DNA of 64,000 nt. Origin: Rhodocollybia butyracea (taxonomy: Eukaryota > Basidiomycota > Agaricomycetes > Agaricales > Omphalotaceae). A program made the translations under genes and the position numbers. This document shows, one piece after another, positions 53,696 through 64,000 of this stretch. Numbering within the stretch: position 1 is the first letter of the stretch; the number at the start of each line of letters is the position of its first letter. A model generated the notes under the pieces. That model was not told the origin of the DNA. It worked only from the letters and a program-made list of their open reading frames with translations, and did not search any database. Location: NCBI GenBank assembly GCA_015501585.1, contig JADNRY010000286.1, positions 1 through 64,000 of the forward strand, read 5' to 3'.

Positions 53696-53861
53696 TGTTG
53701 GATATTTATCCTGGGCTGCTCAATCGAGGCTGTGGACAAACACATATATACAAATGATGTGTAACTACAACCCTTGATAACAATCTAATAGTAGTCTTGA
53801 ACCACCATCTCAGAGCCATCTCAGAGCCATCTAAGAGTCTAGGAGTCTTTATTAACCAACA
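53696..53861 (+). repeat. 3' LTR (166 bp)
   Basis: It has the same length and sequence as the 5' LTR at 52243-52408 by eye, from TGTTGG to CCAACA, and is followed by the GCTAT duplication at 53862-53866. Confidence 0.93.
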
Positions 53862-54881
53862 GCTATATGGTCAACTTGCGGCGTTGCAAGGTAGCTGTTC
53901 AATCCAAACTAATATTATCCTATTCTAAATGTCTCCTAGGTCCAAGCTGGCGATCTACCAACTAGTTCTCGTGCAATCACCCCTGTATGTTCACTGATCA
54001 TGCATCCATGCATGGTGATGGATACCTAATAGTTTACTTCTAGGAAATCATTGGAAAGTTGTGGAATTTCAATCACCGTGAGGAGAACTGGGTGATTAAG
54101 AAATACTCGCCTGGTCGCCGTGATCAAAAACCTTCCGACACCTGGGGTGGGCCGCTTTTTCGTCGTGGACTTCACCTAGGATATACACTGGCCTATGTCT
54201 GTTTACTTTCAGTTGATGAAGTTCTAAATATACAATCTCAAGATATCGAGATTGCCGATCTTGACACCTTGAAGGTAACTTTACCCTTTCGAAGAACTGG
54301 GCAGTTTGGCCGTACGCATATTATTCTGTTCCGAGCTATACCCAGACTGATTGATCCTTGGTAACAGATATACAGCCATTCTTCCTTAAGAAGCTCCCAG
54401 AAGAAATGAAGCAACTGTGTCCTGTGCGAGCATATGCAGAGTGGATAGCAGAAACCAAGATTACAGAGGGATTTACTCTTCGCAAGATGGATTCCAGAGA
54501 TCGGTTCGCTGCCGATTCCACGAAGCATATGGTGTTGTATTCCCTTATCTTGATTGAAATTCTCGACTTAATTTGTTATAGTCTTCAAATCAGTTTCTCG
54601 CAGGCTTTCGCAACAACCTCTCAGATATTGGTGTTGATCCTTCACCTTACGGTACACACTCCTTTCAGCGTGGAGGGTGCCAATGGCTTTCCACAGACCT
54701 TCGTTGGCCGATCCACAAGATTTGCGAGTGGGGTGGATGGAGTGTTGATTTCTCGTACATGACCATTGCCAAGTACTTGATATCATCGACTGATGATCTT
54801 TGCTATCCTCGCGAAAGCTTTTTTGATATGAATATCCCAGTAGCTTGTAGACTGTGCGGACGGATTTGTGAATGTTCGTAA

Positions 54882-55227
54882 CTAATGTGACTGGTACTAC
54901 ACTATATGCTACAGCTTAGTGACCTAATTCAATCTACTGCGAGAACTTGGCCAAATTTTCAGTCCTTATTCCCTCGCACCTAATACTGCCGTGAAAACTG
55001 CGCCTCAAGTTGCTTTTGCTACTGCCGCACGACATGTCGGTCTGTGTTCTTTCGCTGCTGTGGTATTTTTGACAATGGTAGTGAACGGCATGTATTGGCC
55101 ACGGAATTCATGCCAAAAATCATCCTCCGTCCGCTGATTAAAGCGCTCAACAACCCACTACTTAAAGCAAAATGAGAAACCAGGTGGCTCACTATTATGT
55201 CTGATTACTATCGTACATAATAGAACA
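54882..55227. other. Spacer between recombinase gene and kinase-like gene
   Basis: No gene is supported. It contains the 3' flank of the minus-strand kinase-like gene. Confidence 0.45.
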
Positions 55228-56255
55228 TTAACCACCAAAAGCCCTTGTTTTCATTCCAATTCTAATTCGCCAACGAATCTCGCCGGGCTTGGGGTTTTCC
55301 ACACGTTCGTAGGAATGATTCCGCTCGTCCTCGGGCAGAGCTTCAATCATTTTCTCTCTAGGCGAGTTGGCGCCATCGTCTGGTTCAATAATCACAGGCG
55401 TCTGGTAACGATGCCAAGCGTATTCACGCTGACCCTCCGAGTTGACCCTGTGAAGGCGAAGGTAAAATCGCACTTCCATCATGTCATCCCAGGATATTTC
55501 AGTGGTATCAATGGCGGAATAACCAAAGTCGATGAGAGCAGGGTCATAAGGACCACCTCTTGGGCCACGAAGGATGAAATTTCCCAAATGAACTCATTGT
55601 GGCGTACGTAGCGGTCCAGTGTTTGACGAACCAAGGCTAGAACCTTCTGTGATACATCTTCAGCTGTGGCAAACGAGATATCCACCCCGACTTTGAGATC
55701 AGCCATTGAAATGCCGCTGATGTACTCGAGAGCTAGGCCTTGTACTATGTCGACCGGGAGTGGTGTTTCTTCTTTGGGAGCTATAGAGAACTGCACTCGA
55801 GCAAAAAATCGGGGAATAATAGAGCCCTGAAGCTCCTTGAGTTGAAGATATGCCTCAAACTCGTTTTTGTGCCATGTCCGTTGAAGGACCCATCTATCAA
55901 ATTCATTGTATACATCGTCAAGGTCAGTCTCGAGAGTTTTCGGCAAATGCTCTAAATCCAAGTGCTTCCGGTCAAGCATCATAGAGAATTCACGACGGAA
56001 AGCGACTTCTTTGGATGGAGACCATTCTGAACCTTCCGGCCGTTCCATAAAACGACGATCGGCTAGTTTCAAGATGAATGTGGGAGGCAGGCCAGCAGAA
56101 TCTGTCCCAACGAGAAGGACAACAGCGGATGTGAAGGGAAAGAATTGCTTGATGATTGTGACTTCGAGGGGAGAGCTGTTATGTTTGTTGCCCATGAGAA
56201 ATAGCCGTAGCTTGGAAGACACCTCGTAGGGGTCTCGAGTAGATGTGTTGGACAT
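55228..56255 (-). CDS. Fungal protein-kinase-like protein, one frameshift
   Basis: The start is MSNTSTRDPYEV at 56255. A hydrophobic VVLLVG stretch and PPTFILKLADRRF (lysine of the ATP-binding site) lie at residues about 45-70. A catalytic-loop-like VRHNEFIWGNFIL motif is at about 55580-55610, and LIDFGYSAI (DFG) follows. The C-terminus reads HRVNSEGQREYAWHRYQT and ends KTRAFGG at 55228. A base is missing in a G-run at about 55583 (TTTGGGAAATT, where TTTGGGGAAATT would keep frame), which splits the gene into two frames. The loop has His-Asn-Glu where relatives usually have His-Asn-Asp, so activity is uncertain. The family is the kinase-like group common in mushrooms. Confidence 0.65.
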
Positions 56256-56978
56256 GGCTCTGACAATAGAAACGAATGATCTGGAAGGAGCTCGAAGGGT
56301 GCGAAATATGGCCCAAGTATCGTGAGATCCAACAAAGCAACTGGATTTATATAAGACGGGCCATAGTACGAGGAAAGAGCTTGAGTTCTGAGCGTGTTTC
56401 GGACGCCACGGCGGCCACGCAGGAAAGGAAAGGAGCGCTCACCGTATTAGGTATGGTAAACTTCTTGCGATACATAACAAGAATGGCGACAAACAGGACC
56501 TCTGAAGATACCCCAAGGCCCCTGGAAAAAAAAATATTGATTTTAGGCAAAAATGTCCTACGCGAAATTGCCTCAAAAATATTGATGTCTGCAACTTCGA
56601 GTCCAAAAGAATGTGAGAAGTGGTAAGTGTTGGTTTAGCGATTAGCTCCTGTTACGTTGATGGTCCAAACGGCCAGACGATGTGAATGGAGCACAAGTCC
56701 CGTCACAGAAGCAGCAAAAGCAAAAGGCTGGTTTTGCGAGGAAGACAAATGTCGCAAATAGGCGCGCAAAGCAGCTTTTCCAGGTGTACATCAATGAAGT
56801 ATTTACATCTAATTGAATACATGATTTATCTACTAGTATTTATTTAAGCTGATATAGATGTGATTCTAATTTATTACTAGACGTGTTCTGTGAGTCAGGT
56901 CGGTTAGCATCGCACAATGCCAAAAGAGCGAAAGTCGGTTACCTTGCTTACGGTGCCGCGGGGAGGTAGAGAGGTATC
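56256..56978. other. Spacer without recognisable gene
   Basis: A plus-strand frame at 56276-56626 has no recognisable features and overlaps the 5' flank of the kinase-like gene. I do not call it. Confidence 0.4.
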
Positions 56979-57531
56979 CTAGTAAAATGAAAAAATCAAC
57001 TCAATAAACATGCGATAATAATTGAGCTCACTTCTGATTCGAATGTTGCAGTCGCAGTCTTCAGAGAAGCGTCTACTACACGACAGCATGAACAATATGG
57101 TTATATATAGGAGACCCAGAGAACGGAACGCGATGTTCTGGAATACATTCAAGTTTAAATTCTGGGGCACGCGGCTCTCAATCGATCCTGATAGGAGACT
57201 AGTTGAAAAAACGGGTGAGGAAAGACAAAAACATACCAAAGGTGGTTATCATCGTCGACAGATAAACATAGTCCTCTGGGCATCTCCAGAAGTCGGTGAA
57301 GGACATCGCTATATGGAAAGCGGAAGCACACACAGCACAGAAGATCGAAAACAAGGTAGCGTTTTGGAACGGGATGATAAGCGTAAACCCCACAATGACG
57401 AAGATGGTGAAGATCTTTTCTCCTCGTGCTGACTTGTTGCTCCTTTCCGAGTGAGTGGTAGATGGACCGTCTTGTGGTGGCACCAGGTCTATAGGAGGCG
57501 AGCTCAATATGGGCTTCACAGGCGCAGGCAT
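56979..57531 (-). CDS. Small multi-pass membrane protein, unrecognised
   Basis: Two exons, 57531-57237 and 57187-56979, are joined over a 49-nt intron (GTATGT to TATCAG) and give about 167 residues. A nearer AG (CTAG) would bring a stop, so the later acceptor is preferred. A Pro-rich, Ser-rich tail of about 38 residues comes first. Hydrophobic segments follow at residues about 40-58 (IFTIFVIVGFTLIIPF), 60-78 (ATLFSIFCAVCASAFHIAM), 88-98 and about 115-130 (SLGLLYITILFML). The protein is likely in an internal or plasma membrane; the family is unknown. An in-frame-like alternative start region lies 135 bp upstream (see 57532-57666). Confidence 0.6.
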
Positions 57532-57666
57532 AGATGTTGAAGACAGCGAGGTATTTAGTATTTGTAGTTGTTGTCGGAGAGAGTGATAAGTAAATCATGT
57601 TCTTGGGGCACCAAGGCTATAGGAGGTAAAATCGGTGTAGACTCTGCAGGCACATGTGTCGACATT
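57532..57666 (-). repeat. Duplicated N-terminal coding segment upstream of the membrane protein gene
   Basis: An ATG at 57666 starts MSTHVPAESTPILPPIALVP, which parallels MPAPVKPILSSPPIDLVPP at the ATG at 57531. The DNA (CCTCCTATAG, CTTGGTGCC against CCTGGTGCC) is a direct repeat. The upstream frame closes after about 40 codons, so it may be an old start region or an upstream frame. Confidence 0.5.
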
Positions 57667-57982
57667 GGATAGGTGCTTTATCAAAGTGGGCCTTTTGTAT
57701 CATTATGACCTGATCGAATTTCGGCGCCTGAAAGTTAGTAGGAGCGCTCACTGTGTTTGTAAGGGCGCTTATCGTTCGACGTCTTGACCGTCGTTGAGTT
57801 TATCACTACCTTTTCCTAGCCGTCGCCAACCCTCATATACCCCTTGTCTCGACTATTTGTGCGCGCATTGCTGACACTGTAGTACAACCCACGCGGAGCC
57901 TTCAGCTAGAGGCTTGACATTGAGTCACGACTCAGGCCTACTTTATCTTATTAAACTTATCACTTCTTCATTTCTACGACTC

Positions 57983-60900
57983 ATGACTAGCCGACTGAAG
58001 AAAAAGCTCGGCGACATTGGTGTCGATACCTCGAGTACCAGGGCCAATGAAAATTTCTGTCTAGTAAGCACAATTCAATTGTGATTTTCGACATTAATTA
58101 AATCTCTACGTAGATTGGTACTCCCTTGCCTCCTCTTGAGAAATCTCGCGATACAGGGGAATTTGTTCCTCTGTGGAAACAAGAAGTTCGGGACGAGAAA
58201 GGTCGACGCAGGCTTCATGGAGCTTTCACAGGTGGATTCAGTGCTGGTTATTTCAATACTGTTGGTTCAAAAGAAGGTTTGTGTATTCTTGCTTATGAGT
58301 TGTCATAAAACCAATGAAGGTTTCCGTAGGATGGACCCCCAAACATTTGTCTCATCTCGGTCGGACCGTGCAACGAAGAAAGCCACAAAGCCAGAGGACT
58401 TTATGGACGAAGAAGATCTTCAGGATATCAGAGATAGTCGAAAAATCGTGGACACGACGGATGAATTGGACCTAGCGAGTGGGGCACAGGCAGAAGGGCA
58501 GGATCAGACCGGTGTCGAGTTCGTCTATCTCTACCCTCGATTCATTGTGCTCAGCTGAATACGAATGTAGTCCTCTTACTACTGCCCTTCAATCTGCGAT
58601 GCTTCCACCTTCAAAAGACTCTGTCGGAGCTCGTATCCTGAAGAAAATGGGCTGGCGCGTCGGACAGGGAATAGGTCCTCGTATCACATTTAAACAAAGA
58701 CGGCTACAAGATTTACAAGCATCTGGCTCGCTATCCGCTGGGACCGATATGGACACATCCCTCGACGAAGAATCAGAAGAAGCTAATAAGCATACTTATG
58801 CTCCACGAGACACGCCTGTACTTATTGTAGAGCGTAAAGACAATAGCCATGGACTAGGCTACCGCTCTGGGATGAGCTTGAATGAGAGGCTGGGCGCCAA
58901 AGGTGGTGGTGGAAGTACTAGTATGGGTCCAAAGATTGCTTGTGAGGCTCAATGACATCTCGACTTGAAAATGTTTCTCATATCTCACTAGCTGGATTTG
59001 GCCTTGGCGCACTTAATGATGCCGACGAAGATGATTTGGACATATATGAGGGTGGTTCCTCAAATCTCCGAAGTCGTCTCGCTTACGACGCCGCTGACGA
59101 CCACGATGGTGAAACAATTTCACTTGGGAAGCCGAAATCCAATCTAGTAGGTAATTCTTCGTTCCGCGCGCGTCGATTTGATCTTTAGTCTTATATTTCT
59201 GTAGAAACCTGTTGCGGGTCCTAGCACAACCACACATGGAACCTTCCGCGATGGAAGGGCTGTTCTGCCTGGTTTTCTGCTGTCTGCTCAGTCTGTAATG
59301 GAGGATCGATGGTAAATATGCTTCTCGCTATTCAAATGCCCAAACTATATTGACGCTGTATAGGTACCCTCTACCTGATATTCCTCCAGGATGGAAACCC
59401 GACCCCAAACGAGTATGGTCTCAAAGTCAAGGCCAAGCGAACCCGGACAAGGAGAATGTCAAGCAAAACGACTCCATGCCACAAGAGAAGTGGAAAGCGA
59501 GCAAGTTGTCTGCAGCGGAGGTATGTTTCATTATTCCTGCCGTCTTAAATAAATCCATAACGTACAATAGCGAGGCTCGATACTAGGCGAAACCCCTCTC
59601 CCTTCTGCGCCTCGTTCAGTCTTCGATTTCATGTCACAAAAAGACCGCGAAAGGCTTCAGAACATCGCAGCATCTGTTCGTTCTGCTGCTACCTCTATAT
59701 CAACCTCAGCTACTGAGCAGCCACCCCCTGATGCTCCCACCCCGCTGCGACAATCCGCATCCCAGGACTGATCCACAAATTGCGCGTGCTGCATTGGGTG
59801 GATTCCAACCATTTCCCAGTAATCCAGTGAAACAGGCACGATATAGAGCATATCTCCAGTCGCAGGCCAATGTCGATTCCGAAATAACCTTGGCCCCACT
59901 TCCGCACCAATCTATAGCGGAATTCAATTCTGAGATGGAGGAATATTCTCAGAGTGCTATCGTGTTCAAGCCGATGAGTGGCGCCATGGCAGGACGGTTC
60001 ACGAGTGCTGCGGTCGTTGAGCATGGTCCAAAGGTAGTAGAAGGTCTGCACACTCCTTCTTTCACGGAATCCAAGGATTCCGATGCAGAACAGAAAGAAA
60101 AGGAGAAAGAGCCGGAGCTTTCACCGAAAGAACATGCTGTTCGCATAGGGATGTATGGGTCTCTGACAAGGGAGGTCAAGCCATGGCAGCCCGCGAAGTT
60201 GCTATGCAAGAGGTTTGGTGTGAAAGATCCAAATCCTGAACCGACAACTGAACCGGACCCATCAACGCACCCACAAGACCCAACCTCATCGGCGTTTGAT
60301 TCTTCAGCGGCTACTCCCTCTATGGCTGATATTGGTATAATCACATCGTCAAACGTTGGAGGTGCTGGTTCCGGTGGACCTAGAGATCTTGCCAACGTTG
60401 GCCTCGGCGACGATGACGAGACACAAGGGCGGGATACGTTGACATACGAACGGCCTTCTGTGGATGTATTCAAGGCAATTTTTGCCAGTGATGATGAAGA
60501 TTCGAGTGAAGACGAAGATGCGGAGGAAGAGCCTGAGACCAAGATGAAAACGAGGCAGCAAGTTCGGTATCAGCCCCGGTCGTTGTCCCTTCTGCTGTTG
60601 CGCCTTCATTGGCGCCTGCACCGCCTGATGATCAGGTAGTTGACATCAACACCTTCAAGCCGACGTTTGTGCGACGAGAAGCTAGGATGGCAGCCACGAT
60701 CGATTCGGAAAAGAAAGAAAAGAAGGAAAGAAAGGAGAAGAAAGAAAAGAAGAAGAGGAAAGTTACAGTTTCGTTCCTGGACGGCGATGATGAGGGCGGG
60801 GATTCACTGAACGTCGTGGTAGAGAAACCAAAGAAGAAGCGGAAGAAGGATAAAGAAAGAGGAAAGGAAAAAGAGACCAAAGTGCCAGCCACTATTGACG

Positions 60901-61040
60901 ATGATGATATGTGGGTTGAGAAACAACCTGTTACTGGTCAAGTTTCCCATGTTGACTCAGAGATGACCAACTCCACACCGCAGGGAGCAGCGGCGACGGA
61001 GATGCCTAAAGGGAGGAAGAGGGCTGTTGACTTCCTATAG
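57983..61040 (+). CDS. GPATCH1: GPATCH1-type G-patch protein (RNA processing), two frameshifts
   Basis: The protein belongs to the GPATCH1 family, nuclear G-patch proteins linked to spliceosome helicases. Exon 1 is 57983-58063, with introns at 58064-58113, 58277-58329, 58921-58991 and 59521-59570, plus one near 58515-58569 whose ends I cannot settle and two more near 59146-59203 and 59312-59363. The family N-terminus is clear ([44 protein letters not shown]), then the G-patch ([20 protein letters not shown]), [18 protein letters not shown] and [33 protein letters not shown] follows, then a Lys-rich tail ending KRAVDFL. Single-base frame changes occur at about 59745-59775 and 60530, in otherwise conserved sequence. 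Confidence 0.85.
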
Positions 61041-61284
61041 TGTATGTAATACAAATACAAATTGATTGTTATTATAGGGAAGACTAGCACTACGATGCCC
61101 CAAAGAAAATTCGACAAAGCGTACATTGGCGTACGTTGGCAGTGTTATTTACTTACTGTACCTCAAAACAGTTCTTCTGGAATAATGTCAGTCAAGCCCA
61201 AGGCCCACTTCGACTCATGCACTTTCTTAAGCTTTTCGACCTTCGCATATATCTGTGTCAGCTCTTCCCCTCTCTCTAGCCTAG

Positions 61285-62612
61285 TTACTGGGGACATATC
61301 TCCACCCCCTGAAGCATCAACATTCTTGCCTGAAGACGTTGAATATCTTCTTCAATCACCATCTGCCGGTCCGTCCGAGTTCGAGCTGGTAATGCAGGAA
61401 TGGGGAAGAGGGATCCGGAGCCTGAAGAAGCATTGCTGGCGGAGGCAGATAGCGTAGTGATGGATAACCTGGGGGTATTGTTATCCCTTATGCGACGTAC
61501 CGAGCTGGAACTGCTCGCTGAACTAGTACCGTTACTGCTCGTGATGGATCGGGCCGTAGGGATAGGCGGAAGAATTGGAGGAATATAACGGGGAAGGTCA
61601 AAATTTGAGACTGAATCTTGTGGTAGTAAACTACCCCTTTTACTCTTTATGGGTGAATAGTAGGGTTCTAGATCTTGCTCCTTCTCCAATTCGACGATGG
61701 TCGGACCAGTCCATCGGCCCTCTGAACCATAGCGCCAACCATCTTATTCCGGAAAAATTGGGAGGTACGCCGTCGTGCGCGATAACGAAGGAACAGGAGA
61801 ATGGCTCCGATGATAAAGAGAACGCCTACGCCCCCTGCGATCCCACCGATTATAGCAAAAGTGGTTGTTTTGGAAGACCCTTCAGACTTAGGGGTACTAG
61901 CCATCATGTTAGCATCCCCGAAGGCGATGGCATCCTGTTGATAAATTCAACATAAAGTGAACTTGAATAACGCTACAACTCACAGGGTTGATGTAGCAGA
62001 ACTTGGGAGTTCTATCGTCAGATTATGCGCGGTTACAAACAGACTTACTCACTGAGACGTGCTTGTTGAAGCTGACGTAGAGCTTAGGCGTCATGTCATC
62101 AGGTTATAGACGCGGTTACAAAAAGAACTTGCTCACCTACGCTGAGCCGTGCTTGGCGAAGTACTGGATACAACTGTGACCTCCGTTGTAGTGATGGCTC
62201 CTTATTTCTATGACAAGTGCATTTTGTAAGTCCGACTCTCTGAGATGTGCCTCTGTATCACTCACTCTGCGTCGAAGGCGACTACCGCAAACAATCTGGT
62301 ACGAGAATATTTCAGTTGTTGTAATTTGAACCTTCGTATCGTATTAGCTTACCCTGGTTTATCAAAGATCAAGGGAGACATCCCAGAACTCTTTTTCGAG
62401 TTCTGAACTATTACTTCAGTTGATGGTGCGCCAGGACCACCGGGTTCGTCCAACTTAATCTTCCGAAGAAAGAATTCGGTGTTTTCATGTTTTTCGTGTT
62501 GCCATGAAATGTTCAGTGGTTTGCCAGGGACTATAACCTTATACGGGATGTGTATCGAGAGCGCTCCAGCGACTGCTGCGAACCATGAAACAACAAAAAA
62601 TAACCTGTACAA
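61285..62612 (-). CDS. Single-pass membrane protein with Ser/Thr-rich stem (unrecognised)
   Basis: The start at 62612 gives a signal peptide (MYRLFFVVSWFAAVAGA), then an extracellular part (YKVIVPGKPLNISWQ). Donor GTAAGC is at 62352. Small Ser/Thr-rich exons follow (SSTSPSTAQ near 62150 and SSTSASTSTSQ near 62070), then LTIELPSSATSTL (near 62000) and an intron to DAIAFGDANMMAST. The transmembrane helix is TFAIIGGIAGGVGVLFIIGAI (about 61810-61880) with an Arg-rich stop-transfer. The cytoplasmic tail (EKEQDLEPYYSP, Ser runs, RTDRQMVIEEDIQRL) ends at 61285. A frame change near 61700 is needed to join helix and tail. It looks like a surface sensor or adhesion-type protein; a Mid2-like role is only a guess. 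Confidence 0.6.
62014..62165 (-). repeat. Duplicated Ser/Thr mini-exon with its intron
   Basis: Two similar units each contain a short Ser/Thr-rich exon ending in a GTGAG donor and an intron beginning GTGAGYAAGT with GTAACCGCG inside. This suggests exon duplication in the stem of the membrane protein. Confidence 0.5.
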
Positions 62613-63071
62613 TTCCAGTTAGTTATCCAGTCGGAACTTCAACTCGTCATTCGCACAAAAGAGTGTAATGCATTCAGCCCGCTGCGTCGAAGGAAAAAAA
62701 AAGAAATAGGAGAGAAGAACGAAGAAGTGGTGAGGATCCCGACCTCGCGCGATATATAGAAGAGAAAGAGATGCTAACAGCATGAGCCTTAACCTCGGTG
62801 GTACCTCTTAGCGTCTTGTCAAAGGTCATCAGGTGGTTAGGGAAACTGATGAACAATACCGAGCCGAAGTGGACAGCATTTGTGCTTCAACTTGAATACC
62901 GAATAGAAGTATGAATATAAAGGCTTAGATGCATTGCGGAAGAAGACAGGAACATAAAACAGATTGCGGTTCGGGCATCTGCAACTTGAGATGAGAACAG
63001 TCGCAACCTTGACCGGAAACACTACATCATCAAAAGGATCAGTTGGGAAAGATAGCACTGTATACATATGT

Positions 63072-64000
63072 CTACAACTCAGTTGATCCCTGGGCATCTG
63101 AACTCGGCAGGCGTTTCAACCTCTCCATCTCTAGCAAGACCTGAATGATCCTCACTTCATCTTCGATGCCTTCAACAGTATCTCTATCACCACTGTCGGA
63201 TTGCGATTGCAGCTGCTTTGCCTTGTTCTGTAATCGAACAATTGCTCGTTCGACTTGACTCGGGTGATCTAAAACAGGTTTTGAGTCAGAAGTCGCACTT
63301 AAGACTCTTTTGGGAGAGACCGAGCTGCTAGGAAATGTGCGTAGCGAGTTTGGGGATTTTATGATAGCTTCTCCAAAAGAAGACGGCGCGGCAGTTGCTC
63401 GTAAGGCCAGTGCAGGCGAAATGTGAGTTGGATGAGTACGAAGTGGATCCTGTGCTAAAGGAACAGACGAGCTGACGGTTGATCTCCCACTGTCCCTTTC
63501 CGCGGAACACCAAGTAAAGATGTCTGGAGGGAGCATCGATATAGCTCGTGCTCCTGACGGAGCTGTTCTCTGGCGCGCGCACGAGCACGGCGCCGACGGT
63601 AGAAAAGGAAAAAGGCCAAGAGCAGTAACAAGAAACACACTGGCCCCAGCACGGCTCCCAAAATGAGATGTAGTTTACTGGAAGGAGGCGACAGTATCAT
63701 ACTACGTAGAAATGTTATGAAAACTCTGTTAAATATAGAATATTACAGACCTCACCTTGCTACGTTTGGTGGCAAGATGCCAGGGCTTATTTGTGGAGAA
63801 GAGGTGTTGGCTTTGTTCAAAGCGAAAGTTTGCAAATCGCTAGAGCCGAAAATTTTGACATCGAATACGAGGCCCTGCTTTGGGCTTTTGTCTGTCAGAA
63901 CAATCATCTCTCACCGAATTTGAGCCGGCTTACTTGGGATCGACAGTGGCAGTAAGGAGCGAAATGTTTCTACGTAAACGTGGAATTTAGGAAAGACTGT
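63072..64000 (-). CDS. Second single-pass membrane protein, partial at window edge
   Basis: This gene is a structural partner of the one at 61285-62612. An extracellular exon (VLTDKSPKQGLVFDVKIFG, about 63756-63905) splices at GTGAGG (63755) over a 54-nt intron to SMILSPPSSKLHLILG. The helix is GAVLGPVCFLLLLLAFFLFY with RRRRARARAR after it (about 63590-63660). A frame change at about 63470-63560 leads to a Ser-rich tail with RDSGRSTVSS, then a predicted coiled coil (VERAIVRLQNKAKQLQ and RIIQVLLEMERLKRL) ending at 63072. The N-terminus lies beyond the window. Confidence 0.55.

Larger units (their letters stand above)
52243..53861 (+). mobile_element. Gag-only Ty1/copia-type LTR retrotransposon (1.6 kb)
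   Basis: The element has 166-bp LTRs, a primer-binding site adjoining the 5' LTR, one gag frame, a polypurine tract before the 3' LTR and a perfect 5-bp GCTAT duplication. Protease, integrase, reverse transcriptase and RNase H are all absent, so it must be moved by enzymes made elsewhere. The layout fits the TR-GAG type of non-autonomous element described in plants. It sits inside the recombinase gene 51433-54881 in the same orientation. Confidence 0.92.
51433..54881 (+). pseudogene. Second tyrosine recombinase gene, interrupted by an LTR element
   Basis: The start is MAHPLIFSSLL. A single-base frame change near 51638 separates DIDEDIGE from the following EVFLDEQESSKDVA. The intron at 51809-51868 joins YQR to LMNQCERFLIDRG, and another lies at about 51992-52041. 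The reading AAATFGFG...EMVGNPSVSEMVS is cut inside a Tyr codon by the insertion at 52243-53861 and continues as YMVNLRRCK. Later parts are WGGPLFRRGLHLGYTLAYVC, PFFLKKLPEE, then GTHSFQRGGCQW (H-x-x-R), CEWGGWS and IAKYLIS (Tyr). It ends CRLCGRICECS at 54881. In relatives I recall Arg in the LLRxDEVL motif; here it is LLSVDEVL, so the first catalytic Arg appears lost. Confidence 0.75.

Noticed and set aside
56276..56626. Plus-strand 116-codon frame
   Set aside because: It has no recognisable domain and overlaps the 5' flank of the minus-strand kinase-like gene, with no supporting signals.
60632..60892. Phe/Ser-rich minus-strand frame
   Set aside because: It is the reverse of the Lys-rich tail of the GPATCH1 homologue.

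Overview
The window looks like an Agaricomycete (basidiomycete) nuclear genome. The signs are short introns of about 45-70 nt with GTRNGT donors and CTRAC-type branch sites, a GPATCH1-type G-patch gene, a fungal kinase-like gene, two recombinase genes of the Crypton-like type common in mushrooms, and hAT-like miniature elements. All family calls are my own reading of motifs; no database search was run.

Left two thirds (about 1-45 kb). This is a degenerate head-to-tail array of a two-gene module. Gene A lies on the + strand: an unrecognised protein of about 570-600 residues, with six near-complete copies (4.1, 10.5, 21.1, 29.4, 33.5 and 40.8 kb) and one fragment at the left edge. Gene B lies on the - strand, convergent with A: a SUN-domain (Sad1/UNC-84) nuclear-envelope-type protein, with eight complete or partial copies between 6.4 and 45 kb. 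A and B are tail to tail, and the next A promoter lies beyond the 5' side of B. Only A copies 3 and 4 have an uninterrupted frame, and copy 3 has lost the conserved start ATG. No B copy is intact: three have lost the SUN domain or most of it, one is reduced to its N-terminal half, and one carries a micro-inversion. The spacers carry repeated blocks, tRNA-like sequences and MITE-type elements (two with hAT-like 8-bp target duplications).

Middle (46-55 kb). A degraded Crypton-like tyrosine recombinase gene with a GCR1_C-type C-terminus is followed by a nested inverted-repeat structure around a tRNA-like fold. A second tyrosine recombinase gene follows, interrupted by a complete 1.6-kb gag-only Ty1/copia-type LTR element with identical-length LTRs, a perfect 5-bp target duplication and a primer site matching an initiator-Met half-tRNA.

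Right (55-64 kb). Ordinary gene space: a kinase-like gene (-), a small multi-pass membrane protein (-), a GPATCH1 homologue (+) and two single-pass membrane proteins with Ser-rich tails (-). Most of these show one or two single-base frameshifts. This raises the possibility of residual assembly indels, so pseudogene calls elsewhere should be read with that caution.
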